From the NCBI GenBank assembly GCA_030374805.1, contig JARGSG010000005.1:62001-126000 (forward strand): a stretch of 64,000 nucleotides of DNA. Reading direction: 5' to 3'. Positions within the stretch are counted from its first letter, which is position 1. Every line of letters starts with the position of its first letter. The notes under the pieces are model-generated. The model ran no database searches. It was not told the origin of the DNA and was given only the letters and a program-made list of their open reading frames with translations. Both the position numbers and the translations under genes were made by a program. Below, one piece after another: positions 1 through 12,000 of the stretch. Source of the DNA: Gracilaria gracilis. Lineage: Eukaryota > Rhodophyta > Florideophyceae > Gracilariales > Gracilariaceae.

Positions 1-1898
1 AATGCCCTATTTAGAAAACAGTTTTTCTTGGAGGTCAAAGCGCTTTAGAAGTTCCGAAATTTACGATGGAAGTGCATTTTTTGCAAACAGTGCCATTAAA
101 ACTTGTAAATCGACGCGCCAATAACAAAGGCACTCAACTCAATTTTTTTATCTAAAACCGTACTGCGATTCTTCAGCCTAAGGAGACGCTTAAGAACTGA
201 ATAAATGAAAACATAAATCTTTTATGCAATAAATATAATACAAAAAGCTTTATTCTACATTTCGCATGCAAGAGCGTAAAGTTCATGAAAATAGAGTTGT
301 TCTTAATAATAAAAATTGAAAAATATATATATGAGCTCTGGGGTCTCGTTTTGGAAAAAAAATACCGCAAATCTCTCTTAATAACAAATATTTTATTGTA
401 TATTGTTTAACCTAAAAAAGTTTTATCATGCAACACAAATTCTATGAGATAAAGCTAATTGTTTTAATGATGTAGTTTGCTAATTTCTTCAGAACTGCAC
501 AATAAATAGATTTACTTTCTGCAAGTGCATAAAAAATACACCTAAATGCAAATCTCTGTAAAAACTCTGTATTTTTGTACGTGTTTTAGTATTACAAGTT
601 AGTCATACAAAACGACTTTAAAAAATTTTCGGTGAAAGTTTGTATTTATTTTGATTTTTAGCACAATTTGAATGAGTATATAGTTTAAACAAGAGTATCG
701 TATTGCACTGCTGCTTGAGTCAGGATAGCTTTGGATATCAGCTACGTATTTTTAAATTAGCTGCTTGGAGAGTTGTTTGTTTCTTTGCATTTTAATTGGT
801 TGGTATCGTAGTGATCTAATGTAGGGCTTGTCTCCAGAGAGACATGAAAATACGTCGTGTAACACGGCGCATTTTTTTAAAAACTTTTGTTGCAGGGTAA
901 TACTTTTTTCAAAGAAAATGAGGGTGTTCTAAATATAAGCGGTACATTTCAAGGCTGTACCACGTTGTAGTTTAGCATTGCCTAAAAACGGCTTGCTGCA
1001 GCTTTAAAATAGCTTTCCTTTGAGCAAAGCTCTTGATTAGCTCTACTTTAGCTTAGCCCGTTTGTTAGTAGGAGCTTTGTTATACCATTACATATTTTTG
1101 GAGGCAGGACCCACAACCCGTAGATGTACCGTTATACCGTCAGTAGCACTATAATTTTCACGTGCAACAGATCGGTTTCTTTCCGTTATCCGCGATGTGA
1201 GAGCTATCGGTCTCAATCTGAATAGGTCACTGGCTTTTCATCCATAGATCTGAGTGGGGTTCCCCGAAAAAGGTTTCGCATGTCTCGCTGGACGCCCTAC
1301 TGCTGCCTTGCTGGTCAGCATTTCTGCAATTCAAGATGGATGCTGCGCATATGCGGGCACTGAGGTAACACAAATATATAGCATGGTACGTGCACACATC
1401 GCCACCCAAAGGCTTCTATAGTCAGGCGGACCAGACGGGGCGCGGGCATGATGTTTGCTCTACCTTCGGTAGCTACTCTTGCGATTTCTTTTCGCACTGC
1501 ACGGTGCCGCGTTCCGTGTGGACGTGTGCAGCTGGACGGGCGCAGGAAGATGCCAGCAGTTGGCGTCTCTGCCAATGTCGTGTTTCGAACGGCACGTGGG
1601 CGCTCCAATGTACGTGTAACCTTAGCTTACTTGCAACTGACGGAAAGTGCCAGATACGTGTACAGTACGTCTACGAGTACAGGTTTGCATGTGAGCGTTG
1701 CTGTCAGTACGTGTTCTGGTTTACTTACAGTGTGATAATAACTGCCTGACGCGCTTCGCAGCCTTGTCGTCTGGTTCTCAGGGAAATATCGTTACGGACG
1801 TAACCCTTATTTGTCATCCGTCGGGTGGAGTCGCTGGGCGTGCCGTTGGCGGCCGAGGTGACGCCGGTGGGAGAACTGCGTCTCGCGCGGCGGCAAAC
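1..1898. other. AT-rich stretch, no gene seen
   Basis: Reading frames here are short, overlap in several frames and show no recognisable domain. The first 1.3 kb is AT-rich, and the composition becomes GC-richer from about 1.4 kb toward the ankyrin-like relic. A short block near 1045-1085, with a core around AGTAGGAGCTTTG, recurs with a few differences near 55515-55565. It may be a fragment of a dispersed repeat. Confidence 0.5.
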
Positions 1899-2310
1899 AT
1901 GGCCGACAACAAGCTCTGGCCGCGAGATGCTACCGCATTCGGCGATTTGAAGCAATTGGAGAGGCTGCTGGCGCGCGGCGCCCCCATGAACGGCAGAGCA
2001 AACGATTGCGAAACTGCATTGCACAGCGACGCTTCGTGACACTTCGTGCGGACGCTGGGGCGTCGTGAAAGCGCTGTGGCGCGTGGCGCCGCTGTTCACT
2101 GCACCTGTGCTGACGGAGAGACGGCGCTTCACTGCAATGCGCGTGGCAACAAACCGTCCGTGTCGAGTCGCGCTGCGCCGCTCAAACAGAACGACGCCGG
2201 CAACACAACGCTGTCGATGCTGCTGGACAGCGACGCCGCAGGAGCACATGCGCGTCGTCTCACGCGCACGCGCCTCACATGCCGCAGCCAACCACGAAGG
2301 TAGTACGTAG
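1899..2310 (+). pseudogene. Ankyrin-repeat gene fragment
   Basis: Starting at an ATG, the frame reads MADNKLWPRDATAFGDLKQL, followed by LERLLARGAP, CETALH and later ADGETALHCNA. These are the helix and turn signatures of ankyrin repeats, a protein-interaction module of about 33 residues. A TGA at 2037-2039 interrupts the frame, after which the same frame continues with a second repeat-like block (ARGAAVHCTCADGETALH). About two degenerate repeats can be seen, far fewer than a working solenoid usually has. The stretch is much GC-richer than the sequence upstream. It is most likely a decayed fragment of a larger ankyrin gene. A real gene with an unrecognised intron is the alternative. Confidence 0.5.
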
Positions 2311-3369
2311 ATGATGGTTGTAGATGATGTTATCGTTCAACATGTTCAGGGTCGCAGCCACTTCGTGGACTTGAATACTACAGCTACACGGTACGCGTAC
2401 ACGTGCACTTTCAACTAACGATAGTAGGTAACATGCCAAAGAGGCAATTCCACAATTCACAATGATTCCCAAACAAGAAACACCAATTCACTGACTTTGA
2501 GTTGAGTTCTGCTGGATCGCGTATCCACCAAAGGCGAATACCAAATTGGCTACCAGCCCTACAAGACACATTTCTCACACTTTTACGGTGCATTGGATAC
2601 GGATTTTTCTACATTGAACAGTTCTTTCATGTCCATATTCCACACTAAGCTCAACATGGAACAGATCTCTTCCATGTCATATACAAGTGTTCCGCATCTC
2701 TTGGAATCTCGTGTCTCTCAATTATCTCATGAAGTTACACATCGTATGGAGCTGACAGCTCTGGAGATATAACAGTACACGCACTTATAACCTTCAGGCT
2801 TTCGGGGTCGCGTGCTTGGTCACAACCGCACTCTAGTGTATCTCTTTTGGAATGGCAGTTTTTATGGCTTGAGATACTCTGCGGGCAGCAGCAAAGAGCA
2901 GACCCAGCTTGGTCTGACTCATTATTCCTTCCTTTGGTTGCTCTCTCTGTCTGCTCCCTTTTTGGCCTTGGTTCTCCTATGGCGTTTTAATCCTTTACTT
3001 TACCTTCCATTGGGTTTTATTGTTCAGCTGCTTTCCAATTTTCGTACCTTTTGCAATATCAATATGCCATAACGAGCTTTTTCAGGTTTGTGTTCTTGTT
3101 TTCATACATTCTTCTTCAATGTGGACCTGAGCGCCAGGACGCATAGACCCACAAATGGTCATAGTTGACCGTCTTGGATCCTTCTATGTGGTACATGTAC
3201 AGTATAACACTCTGGTTGAATTTAAATTGGAAGCGTTCTCGAAGGTTTAATGGTGATGCATTAATCTAGACTGTCGCTGGACAACTATAGTTTCTAGTTG
3301 CTTCTATTTTCTTTCTCGAAGCTTCTCAAACACTTTTGTGCCTGTCACCGATTACATACTATAACTCAT
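2311..3369. other. Intergenic, no gene seen
   Basis: Only short overlapping frames are present, none with a recognisable motif. This is the downstream side of the catalase gene, which reads leftward and ends at 3370. Confidence 0.5.
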
Positions 3370-4896
3370 TTATAGATCGAGCGCCGCCTTCTTCACCAAG
3401 TCCATGTTGCAGTCTACCTTTGACGCAACGCGACGTCCATATTGTTCATCGGCCTTGTAAAAGTGTGCACACATCACATTCCTCACCTTTTCTGCCCTCA
3501 CTTGAACCAGATCAGCTGCAAGGTTATCAACCAGATTTTTTTGATCTCTCCTAGAAAATCTGCGGTATGTTTCACCTGCCTGCTTGAAGTTCAGAGTTTT
3601 CTCAATTGCCGCCTGTTGGTAACTTCCACAAACTGACATGGTCGAGTACTTGTAAGTGGAATCCTCGAGGTAGGAATGAGGCGAGTTGTTCGGTTCGTAG
3701 TTGATGGAACCATTCCATGCATGCTCATAGGTCATTACTCCGTCCTGATTGTAAGTGTGAACCTCTGATATGGGTTTGTTCACAGAAAGTAGATGGAATG
3801 CGTTGGAACCAAGCCGGTGTGTCTGAGATTCGTGGTAGGACACCAGACGCCCTTGTAACAAACGGTCCTCGGAAGGCTCGATGGCTGCGGGAAGGAAGTT
3901 TCCTGGGTCGAAAGCAGATTGCTCTGAGAAGATGTGGAAGTTGGCCGGGATTCGGTCAAGCACAATTCTCCCGACTGGGGTGAAAGGAAATTGATCCACA
4001 GGCCACTCCTTTGTTGCATCGAGAGGGTTGAATTCAAAGTCGTCAAGCTGTTCCGGCTTCATGGTTTGGATAGCCAGCTCCCAAGACGGGAAATCCTTAT
4101 TTTCAATTGCGTCGTAAAGATCCTTGGTAGCATGGCTGAAACTCTGAGACTGAATGCGGGCTGCTTGCTTTCGAGTGAGGTTTCGGACACCTTGATTAGT
4201 AAACCAACGAAATTTGACATATGTGACCTTTCGATCCGCGTTGACAAATTTGTAAGCATGCACGGAGTTGCCATCCATAAACCGATAGGATGCCGGAATC
4301 CCAAGATCCGAATAAATGTGAGTGAGCATGTTGGTGGCCATTCCGCCCAGCGCGGAGAAGAAATCGAAGAAACGGTTCGGATCTTGCAAGTTTGTGACCG
4401 GGTCGGGCTTCAGGCTGTGCACCATGTCCGGAAACTTGATTACATCTCGAATGAAGAACACCGGCAAGTTGTTTCCAACCAGATCCCAATTTCCCTCTTC
4501 GGTCTTGAACTTGATTGCGAATCCTCTTGGATCCCTGACTGTCTCCGGGGAATGTTTTCCATGAATCACAGTTGAAAAGCGCACGAACACTTCGGTCTTC
4601 TCGTTAGTGTTGAACAGCTTCGCTCTTGTAAGCTGAGCCAAGGAATGGTAGGGTTGAAAGTAACCGTGTGCACCTGCTCCTCTCCCATGTACAACGCGTT
4701 CTGGGATACGTTCATGGTTGAATCGGCGTAGCTTTTCCAGCATGTAGATATCTTGAAGAAAAAGCGGTCCCTGAATAGATGCTGACTGCGAGTGTTGATT
4801 TGAGCCTGCATATCGTCCAGTCTCCCCTGTGAGAATCTGATGCCCTGTGCAGATTTGGATCACCACGGCGGCGAACAAGTATTTCAGGAACGTCAT
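3370..4896 (-). CDS. Secreted monofunctional haem catalase
   Basis: This gene encodes a 508-residue catalase of the small-subunit, haem-containing type, which converts hydrogen peroxide to water and oxygen. I chose the ATG at 4896. The frame is open 49 codons further upstream, but only to a TTG, and the ATG places a clear signal peptide at the N-terminus (MTFLKYLFAAVVIQICTG). The key residues are present: the distal His70 in RVVHGRGAGAHGYF, Asn143 in DLVGNNLPVFFIRD, and the haem-ligand Tyr354 in RLVSYHESQTHRLG. The C-terminus is KKAALDL and lacks a peroxisomal SKL-type signal. Together with the signal peptide, this points to secretion or a vacuolar route rather than the peroxisome. No intron is needed. 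The frame is intact and the length is normal for the family. Confidence in the family is very high; the location is inference. Confidence 0.96.
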   Translation of the reverse strand: MTFLKYLFAAVVIQICTGHQILTGETGRYAGSNQHSQSASIQGPLFLQDIYMLEKLRRFNHERIPERVVHGRGAGAHGYFQPYHSLAQLTRAKLFNTNEKTEVFVRFSTVIHGKHSPETVRDPRGFAIKFKTEEGNWDLVGNNLPVFFIRDVIKFPDMVHSLKPDPVTNLQDPNRFFDFFSALGGMATNMLTHIYSDLGIPASYRFMDGNSVHAYKFVNADRKVTYVKFRWFTNQGVRNLTRKQAARIQSQSFSHATKDLYDAIENKDFPSWELAIQTMKPEQLDDFEFNPLDATKEWPVDQFPFTPVGRIVLDRIPANFHIFSEQSAFDPGNFLPAAIEPSEDRLLQGRLVSYHESQTHRLGSNAFHLLSVNKPISEVHTYNQDGVMTYEHAWNGSINYEPNNSPHSYLEDSTYKYSTMSVCGSYQQAAIEKTLNFKQAGETYRRFSRRDQKNLVDNLAADLVQVRAEKVRNVMCAHFYKADEQYGRRVASKVDCNMDLVKKAALDL

Positions 4897-7129
4897 GACC
4901 AAAATAATACGTTGAACGGAAAGGAAAGATAGTGAAAGTTGAAGAACTACGGCCAAAAGGGGCTGGTGGGAACCGAGGCAGAGAACAGTAACTGCTTTGT
5001 CGTGACTGTGATGGGGCAAACGACGGCACTGCTTCTGTGCCAAACCGGGGTTTGATGTCTGTCGATTACTGGGAGGGCAGAGAGCTGCTGCTTAAATGCG
5101 GCAGGGTGAACGTCGGTTGGGAACCATGTCGTTTATCGAGTGTTTTCCAATTCGTCATGCTAACCACAATCGCTACCGACAGGTCTTCATTCAGATTATG
5201 GGACTGCGGGTGGGTGGCCCACCTACCAACACGACACGTTAGTCTGAACCAAGCCAAAACTGGCTACAGCGGTGAACTGGCTACAGCGGTGAACTGGCTA
5301 CAGCGGTGCCCCTGAACTTTGGGTGTCCAGGTGGTATGTGTCCCAGGTTGTACGAATTCGTTCCCAGATTGGGAATGGTGAACCATGGATCTCCAAAAAG
5401 CTCACGAAGGCGGTTGGCGATTGAGCTTTGGGCGTTCACGGTGTGGTGACCGCAAGCCACATCGTCCTTGGTGTTATCGTGTGTGAATTGCATCCAGCAA
5501 TGTTGGTAGTCAATGCGAAAGTACGTGTACGTCCGGCACGTGTTTGTGTTTCTTGTTTTGGAAACAATGTAACGTAGGGTGCCCTAAATGTGGGAAATGT
5601 GCTGCAATGTGGGATACAATATCTGATGTTTTTTCGCAGTTTTGCAGTACCAGACTTCGCTTTCGACCGAAAGTACGTTGCTTGCCTTCTTACTACGAAG
5701 CTTGTAGAGAACCAGTACTCTTGGTTTTTTTCTTGTTGAACGCACAGAAAGAAGAGCTTTCTATCGACTAGCTTCCCAGCACAAACAACTGGACACTTAT
5801 TATACCATTTCTGTCTAACTACAAAGAAGAGGACATAATCGGGCCGTTCTGCAGTTTTGAAGAAGCAATCTGTTCAATTTTTCAATGTGAAAGCGAGGCA
5901 CACATGGCCAACTATGAGCATTCCGCATTAGGGCACCTACCCTTCTTTTTACCCCTCAAAACAGTAGAAATTTGCCTATTTCCCAAGTTACGGCACCCTA
6001 CGTTAAGTAAATTAGGGAATTGTATTCGCCTCTTTGGCTACCCTTCTATTTGTAAGTAGCTCGCGAGGGGCGTAGGTGACACGGTTTTCCTTTTTTCTAA
6101 GAAAGAAGCCAAACAGCTGGGTGTTGCTGAAGGGAGACGGGTGGAAAGCGCATAGATCAGGCCCGAATTTTTGACTGGGAGTGTAGAGTAAGGTGTCTTT
6201 CCCGCGTCTCCCCGCGCCCCGCATCGTGGCGGCCACTAAATTAAATATTTAACCCGAAACATCTTTGTACCCAGTGCAAATTTTATGCACGCGCACACGC
6301 GGGTAACTGTCAACCGGTTATGACTTCACCAACCCATCATGGTGCTACTCTGCCATGATGCCAGATATCTAATCCCTACTCATATTTCAAAACATGAAAC
6401 AAAGCCACAAAGAATTTTTTTCTCTATATTTCGAAATACTTTCCTCAAATACAAATCTTAAGCAGAGGTATTTGTAAAACTTTTCCAAAACTTTAAAACT
6501 AATTGGAAATCTGTTCACGAAGGAGCTTTGCCACTTTTTCCAACGAGAAGCCAGCTTCTCGAAGCGCTGAACTTCAACTCGTCACATCCTATTTACCAAA
6601 CAATGTGTTGTGCAACTTAGTAGCGCTGTAGTACAAAGAAATCTCTACATTTCGGTAAAATTGTTCTTAAAATCTTGCTGTTTCCCGAATAGCCGCTAAA
6701 ATGGTGGTAATTATCGCAAGAAGTAGTAAGTTCTACCCCTTGAAGTAGATGTTCAGTAAAGTGGAACAAGAAGTGGAGAACGTATATAGTCAGCTTTTGT
6801 TTTCTTGACGTATTTGTTTGCGAGAAGTTGAGTTCATCGTCTGAAATTAAGACAAAGATTCTGCAACTTCATTTTTTTGTGCCGAAATACAAGAGAAAAA
6901 GTTTATTTGGAGAGGAAAAAGTATCGGTACAGACCGGAGGGAACGGTGAGGGGCGGGTCGTTTGAAGGGAGAGTTTAAATGTCAATCTTCACCACCGACC
7001 GTTTGTTTGATCGCTTTACCCTGAATTGGTTCCTTCGTTTCCATTTCTAACCAGCAATACGAAACCCAGCAAAGATACAATCGACCACTCAAGACTTGAA
7101 ACCCACGTTCTGTTCGTGTAAGGGCCATA
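4897..7129. other. Intergenic, with a 17-bp tandem triplet
   Basis: No supported gene lies here. It includes the likely promoter and leader of the catalase gene just right of 4896 and the downstream flank of the zinc-finger gene that ends at 7130. The reading frames are short and without motifs. Three tandem 17-bp units are present at 5259-5309. From about 6.2 to 7.0 kb the DNA is AT-rich. Confidence 0.5.
5259..5309 (+). repeat. 17-bp tandem repeat, three copies
   Basis: The unit ACTGGCTACAGCGGTGA occurs three times head to tail; the last unit ends in C instead of A. It lies about 360 bp upstream of the catalase start codon, so it could sit in that gene's promoter. No function is shown by the sequence. 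Confidence 0.85.
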
Positions 7130-7759
7130 TCATTCGGCACCGCTTTCAGATAAAGCGATCAAGTGATTGCATCGGTGTGTACGGAATTGTAAAATATCAT
7201 CAGTTGAAAACCTGCAACCAGTGCAATGGCGAACATTCCCATAATCGTGACCCCGCTCCACATGTCTTTGGAGGACCCCCCAATTCGCACATCGTCCAGA
7301 ACAGTGCGGACATGTATATGACGGATTTGAACGCCTCCTACTCCGAGATCTCATACTCGAACGACCCGCATTTGATGTAGGCGCAGTTACCCCAACAGAG
7401 TTAGCCTGGGCTACTGCTGCCTCTGGAGCCGCAAGCGCAGAAGCAGAAGACGGCTCAACTGTCGTCTCTGTAAACGCTAAACTCGGTATTGTAATTTGAT
7501 CTGAATCGTCGTCCAAATCGAGAAGGTCGTCCAAATAGCTTATAGCAGCGTCTTCAGCCTCCCGTGACTGGGCTTCAGGTGCAAGATATGGAGCGCTTGC
7601 TTGTGCTCTTCCCGACTGGTTAGATGACACGTTTTGTCTCTGCTTCTGGCGCTTATTTGACCTTTTCGCACCGCCCCCTTTGGCGACCCCAAGGTTCTTT
7701 CCAGCTCTGGGCGGCCTCCTGCCATCGCCTCCAGAGGAAGTGTGGGGATGAGAGCTCAT
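7130..7759 (-). CDS. C2H2 zinc-finger protein, Asp-rich linker
   Basis: This is a 209-residue protein starting at the ATG at 7759. It has three parts. A basic, Gly/Arg/Lys-rich N-terminus carries the segments SSGGDGRRP and NQSGRAQAS. An acidic middle carries SYLDDLLDLDDDSDQ, followed by Ser/Ala-rich sequence. Two C2H2 zinc fingers lie near the C-terminus: CPHC, 12 residues, H, 4 residues, H; then CTGC, 12 residues, H, 3 residues, H. HDYG joins the fingers. The same N-terminal motif, finger spacing and HDYG linker occur in the protein at 24381-25412, so the two are paralogues with unrelated middles. The likely role is nucleic-acid binding in the nucleus, with the acidic segment a possible activation or interaction region. 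That role is inferred from the family and layout. I do not recognise the family by name. Confidence 0.8.
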   Translation of the reverse strand: MSSHPHTSSGGDGRRPPRAGKNLGVAKGGGAKRSNKRQKQRQNVSSNQSGRAQASAPYLAPEAQSREAEDAAISYLDDLLDLDDDSDQITIPSLAFTETTVEPSSASALAAPEAAVAQANSVGVTAPTSNAGRSSMRSRSRRRSNPSYTCPHCSGRCANWGVLQRHVERGHDYGNVRHCTGCRFSTDDILQFRTHRCNHLIALSESGAE

Positions 7760-8359
7760 GATTCGATACCGTTGGCGCAAGGAATGGAGTTCGTTTCAGC
7801 ACTAGGGACCGACCAACTTGTGAGTTGAGAACCAGTTGCTGTTTCTTTCGGCGAGCCAGAAGTGGTTCTTTTGTAATGCTTCGCCTCGAGTCTCCAAGGT
7901 TTAAAATACAGCTCTTACCAGAAATTTGATAGGTTATAAAAACGATCAAATGCTGCAATGAATGTGGCTCTACTAATATCATATGTAGCTGCATACTGAA
8001 GAAATTCTGTAACTAATGTATGAATTGTAACCTTGCCATTTTAATTACTCAAGCACCACTTCCACTATTTCAATTATCCAAGCACCAATCGCATGATTTC
8101 TATTTTTTTTAAAAATAATTACCATTTCGAGAAGCTGGCTTGAAAATCTTAAAACTGTTGAGCTATGGGCGCTATGCTCTCTTTTGACACAGGGCGTGAG
8201 TGGGAGCATCCAAGAATTTAACACTGCGACAGTACTACAGGGACTTAACCTCAGATCAGGACCGCCACTGACAGTGGAGCAAACAGAAAGCTTTCCATAT
8301 CTCCGAGCGTACCTAAATTACCATGCAAACCAAGGAGCAACACGTCCGCTTCCCATCTT
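7760..8359. other. Intergenic, upstream of zinc-finger gene
   Basis: No supported gene. The stretch would hold the promoter of the zinc-finger gene reading left from 7759. A near-repeat of an ATTACTCAAGCACCACTTCC-type unit occurs around 8044-8085. The right edge adjoins the Copia element and its 5-bp target duplication. Confidence 0.4.
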
Positions 8360-8364
8360 GGCTG

Positions 8365-8569
8365 TGTAGCGCGCGAGCGGGGTGGAACAAGGTGGAGCAA
8401 AGTGCGCGCATAGTTGACCGCCGGCGGGCAGAGCGCCGAGCCGGACGGACGCGCAATTTATTTTGTCAGTGCAACCCACCGGCGCTTTGCTGTGCGCCGG
8501 GCGTTGCACTGCGCACAAATGACGTGTGTGTGGCGCTCTCGCCTTGCAAGAGGCCGACCGGTATCAACA
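8365..8569 (-). repeat. Copia-1 3' LTR
   Basis: This is the partner of the LTR at 14511-14715, with 200 of 205 positions identical by eye. It is preceded on the plus strand by the other copy of GGCTG. On the minus strand the bases just before it are purine-rich (GAGGGACGG), the expected place for the polypurine tract. Confidence 0.95.
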
Positions 8570-9043
8570 CCGTCCCTCAAGGCCAAGCGACTACTCTTCC
8601 TACACCACTAATAGGCACCTAGTTACTGAGCCCAATTCACAAGTAAAATATAATATCAGCGATCGAAGAGCAAGGTTTGCAGACACAATTTCTCTGCAAA
8701 TCTGTCTCTTCTTTGGCATCATCTTGCAAATTCCAAGGCGTGGTGGTACATTCAAAACAAAATAAAAATGCATTCATACATAACACATCACACACATAGT
8801 TCCACCAGCTCCAAGCTGGAAAGTCATTACTTTTTCACACCAGTAAACTCCAAAAACCAGATATAATGTATAAACCCATTGGGATAAGAAAAATATGTAC
8901 CTCTGTGGGAAAAAAAGAAGAAAGTTTTGAACCACAAACATTCATAAACAATTATTCAGACATTCAAACAGATAGAAAACAAAAGAGACAAAACAAAACA
9001 TAACAAAGTAGTTAGTGTAGTCAGGGGACCCCAACAATTCTTC

Positions 9044-12000
9044 CTAGAACGAGTCAATATGCATCAGGCTGACAATCCTTCTCACTTCTGGGAGGGACGC
9101 ACACTTTCTCAGTATGTCAGCGATCTGTTGACTCTTTGGGTTTTTGCACAGCTTAACAATTTGACCTCTCTTCAGGTCCCGCACATGGTGTGTCTTCAAA
9201 TCGATGTGCTTGTTTTGAGCAGATATCTGTGGACTCGTTGTCAAAGATATAGCAGCCGAGCTATCATTCATGATCTTTGTGGCTTCGAACCATAGATCCT
9301 CGCTCTAAGGCTGGATGTGTGCGAATTCAAAATACATCTTCCGTATCCACGAAAGGTCTTTCGCGAAAGTAGAAAGAGCGATATACTCTGCCTCTGCCGA
9401 AGATAGCGCAATTACCGTTTGAGGCTTTGATTTCCACATACTTGTGCGTCATTGACGACGATAACGTACCCTGTCGTGGACTTACGAGTCTCAATTCAAC
9501 CCCCCCAATCGGCGTTAGCGTACGCACAGAGTGAGGCGGGAGAAATAGGACGGTGGGCTGGAAAATGAAGTCCATAATCCATAGTGCCAGCCAAGTACCT
9601 AAATAATCGTTTGAGCAACGATAAGTGTCGTTCACATGGGTTACGTAAATGCCTTGAGAGCGCTGATATGGGAAAGGAAAGGTCAGGACGGGTAGATACA
9701 GAAATGTAAAGTAATGCACCAATCTCTGATCTATACTCTGCATGATCATCTGTCGAAAGAATGACGTTTTCCTCACCAGATGGCAGTACATTGGCAGCCG
9801 TAGGGAAAGGTGATCCAACTGCATTGCACTGTTGCATACCAAACTTCTTGAGAATTTGTAGTGCATATCCATATTGATTAACCTTAATTCCGGAAGGAGA
9901 TCGCTGAATATTCCAACCTATGAATGACTTCAGCTCCCCATAGAGCTTCACATCAAACGTTGCAGACAGTTTGTGTTTGAAGTCATTTAGAAGTTTGGCA
10001 TTGTTGGCAGCGAATGCGCAGTCGTCGACTATAACAGCCAAGATCAGGAAGTTGTCCTGCTCGCGAAACATGAAGACGCGAGAGTCGAGAGCTGATGTCA
10101 CAAAGTTCCATGATAGGAGAGCTTCAGAAAAGAAGGAACCCCATATTATTCCAGCTTGGACAGCACCGTAGATGGAGTTAAGCAGTTTGCAGACATGGCC
10201 TGTCTTCTCCACATTGCCAGTGGAGTTAGAGGGGTGTTCCATAATTATCGGGACATCCAGTTTTCCATATAAGTAGGCATTTGATATGTCTGCTGCCTCC
10301 AGTAAAAGGTTTTGTGCAGCAGCAACTGAGAGAAGAATGCGTAGTGCTTCATGACAGGCTACTGGCGCATAAGTGTTGAACGGATCGAAGTCAATGAAGG
10401 GCTTATGTTTGCCTCCCCGTAGACAGCAGCGTGCCTTCTTCAAGAACTTCTTCCCGACTCCATCCAACATCATCTCCTTGAAGACCCAAGTATACGGAAC
10501 CGGTTTCATCCAGGATTCTCTGGGTATAAGTTCCCAAGTGTTACGGCGGATGAGTGCGTTCATCTCGCGGTCGATGGCCTCACACCAACCGGGATCTCTG
10601 CACGCGTCCTTGAAACTACTTGGAACGTTGGGGTCGTACACAGTTTTCTTGGAGACCCATACATTTGGAAATTTATGCGCGATTGTTGTCATCGCCTTTA
10701 CCAGGTGGTCCTCCAAGTCAGGACCGTTATCGCTCTGTGAGGTATGGTCCGTCTCCTCTGTCTCCTGTTGGCGAGTTATACCCTCCAGAAGGGTGGAGAT
10801 GTTTGGAAGAGGAGAGGAGTTGACAGCCTTGAAGTCCAGAATACGGCAAGTGACGACCGAGTTCTTCTCCGGCACGAACACACGGGCAAGTGTAGTGTCG
10901 CTTTGCATGCCCACGAAGTGCGCGAAGACAGAACGGGGGAGGAACTTCTTTGATGCCACGGTCTTGGACCGATATACAAAGGCGTAGCCAGGCTGCCCAA
11001 AATTCGGAATGTTCGTAAAGTCGATTATAATGGACGGATTCCATTCCAGAATCGGTATCCGTCCTTGTATCCTTGAAGATGGAGCCCTATTTCGGAGCCA
11101 GTTCGCATGGTTCATTGCCTCTGCCCAGAAGGAAATGGGCAGTTTGCTCGCGAAGAGAAGTACACGAGCCCTGGTCCAATGTTCTTGAATAAGCCTCTCC
11201 GCGGCTCCATTAGATTCGGAGGCGTAAGCAGGAGAGTAGTCCAAGACTATGCCATGATCGAAGCAGAAAGTGTCCAACTCAGTGCTTTTGTGTTCGCCGG
11301 CCCCGTCCAGGCGAACATTCTTCATGCGAAACGAGTGGTTAAGTTCTAGCTCCGATCTGCGTTTGTACCATGCCAGGTGCTTCAAAACACTAGCCCCTGT
11401 CTTGTCCATCAAGAAAAAAACGTCCCACTTGGAAGTGTGGTCATCCAGTATGGCCATGGCGTAGAGTGCACCAGAGAGATATGGCGAAATCTTTCCCGAC
11501 AGGGCCATATGGATAAGTTCCAAGGGACTTGATGTCGAAACGGATCGCGACCGGGCGGTAATTGGGTTCCGTTTCTTCTTGCCTGTGAGGCAATGGACGC
11601 ACGTCAAAGATTCCAAGATGGAACGTTGAAAGTAAGGCACAGAGTCGAAAGACTTGGCAAGGTTCCGGTATCTACTTGGGTGAAGATGACCAGTTCGACC
11701 ATGCCATTTCAAAGCCAGCTCCTGATTGCTGTTACTTGCGTTCACGACCATCACTTGTTTGTCGTTATCAGCGAGGTCCATGACGAAGAGGCCTTGGTTA
11801 ATTTCCGTTTCCCAAATGATTTCAGAGTTTCGATTAGGATCCATGATGAAACATCCATTGAATGACCGAATGGTGGAAGTGAACATCACCATAAACTCTA
11901 CACTGAGAACGCCAACAGAAAGGATGTTCGACTCAAAGGCAGGCGCGTGGTAAGCCTCGATGACTGTACCACGGTTCAAAGGTATCCAGACATGACCTTT

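Noticed and set aside
1390-2310. Long overlapping frames of 80-190 codons on both strands
   Set aside because: They are a by-product of the GC-rich composition. Only the frame with ankyrin-type residues shows protein-like order.
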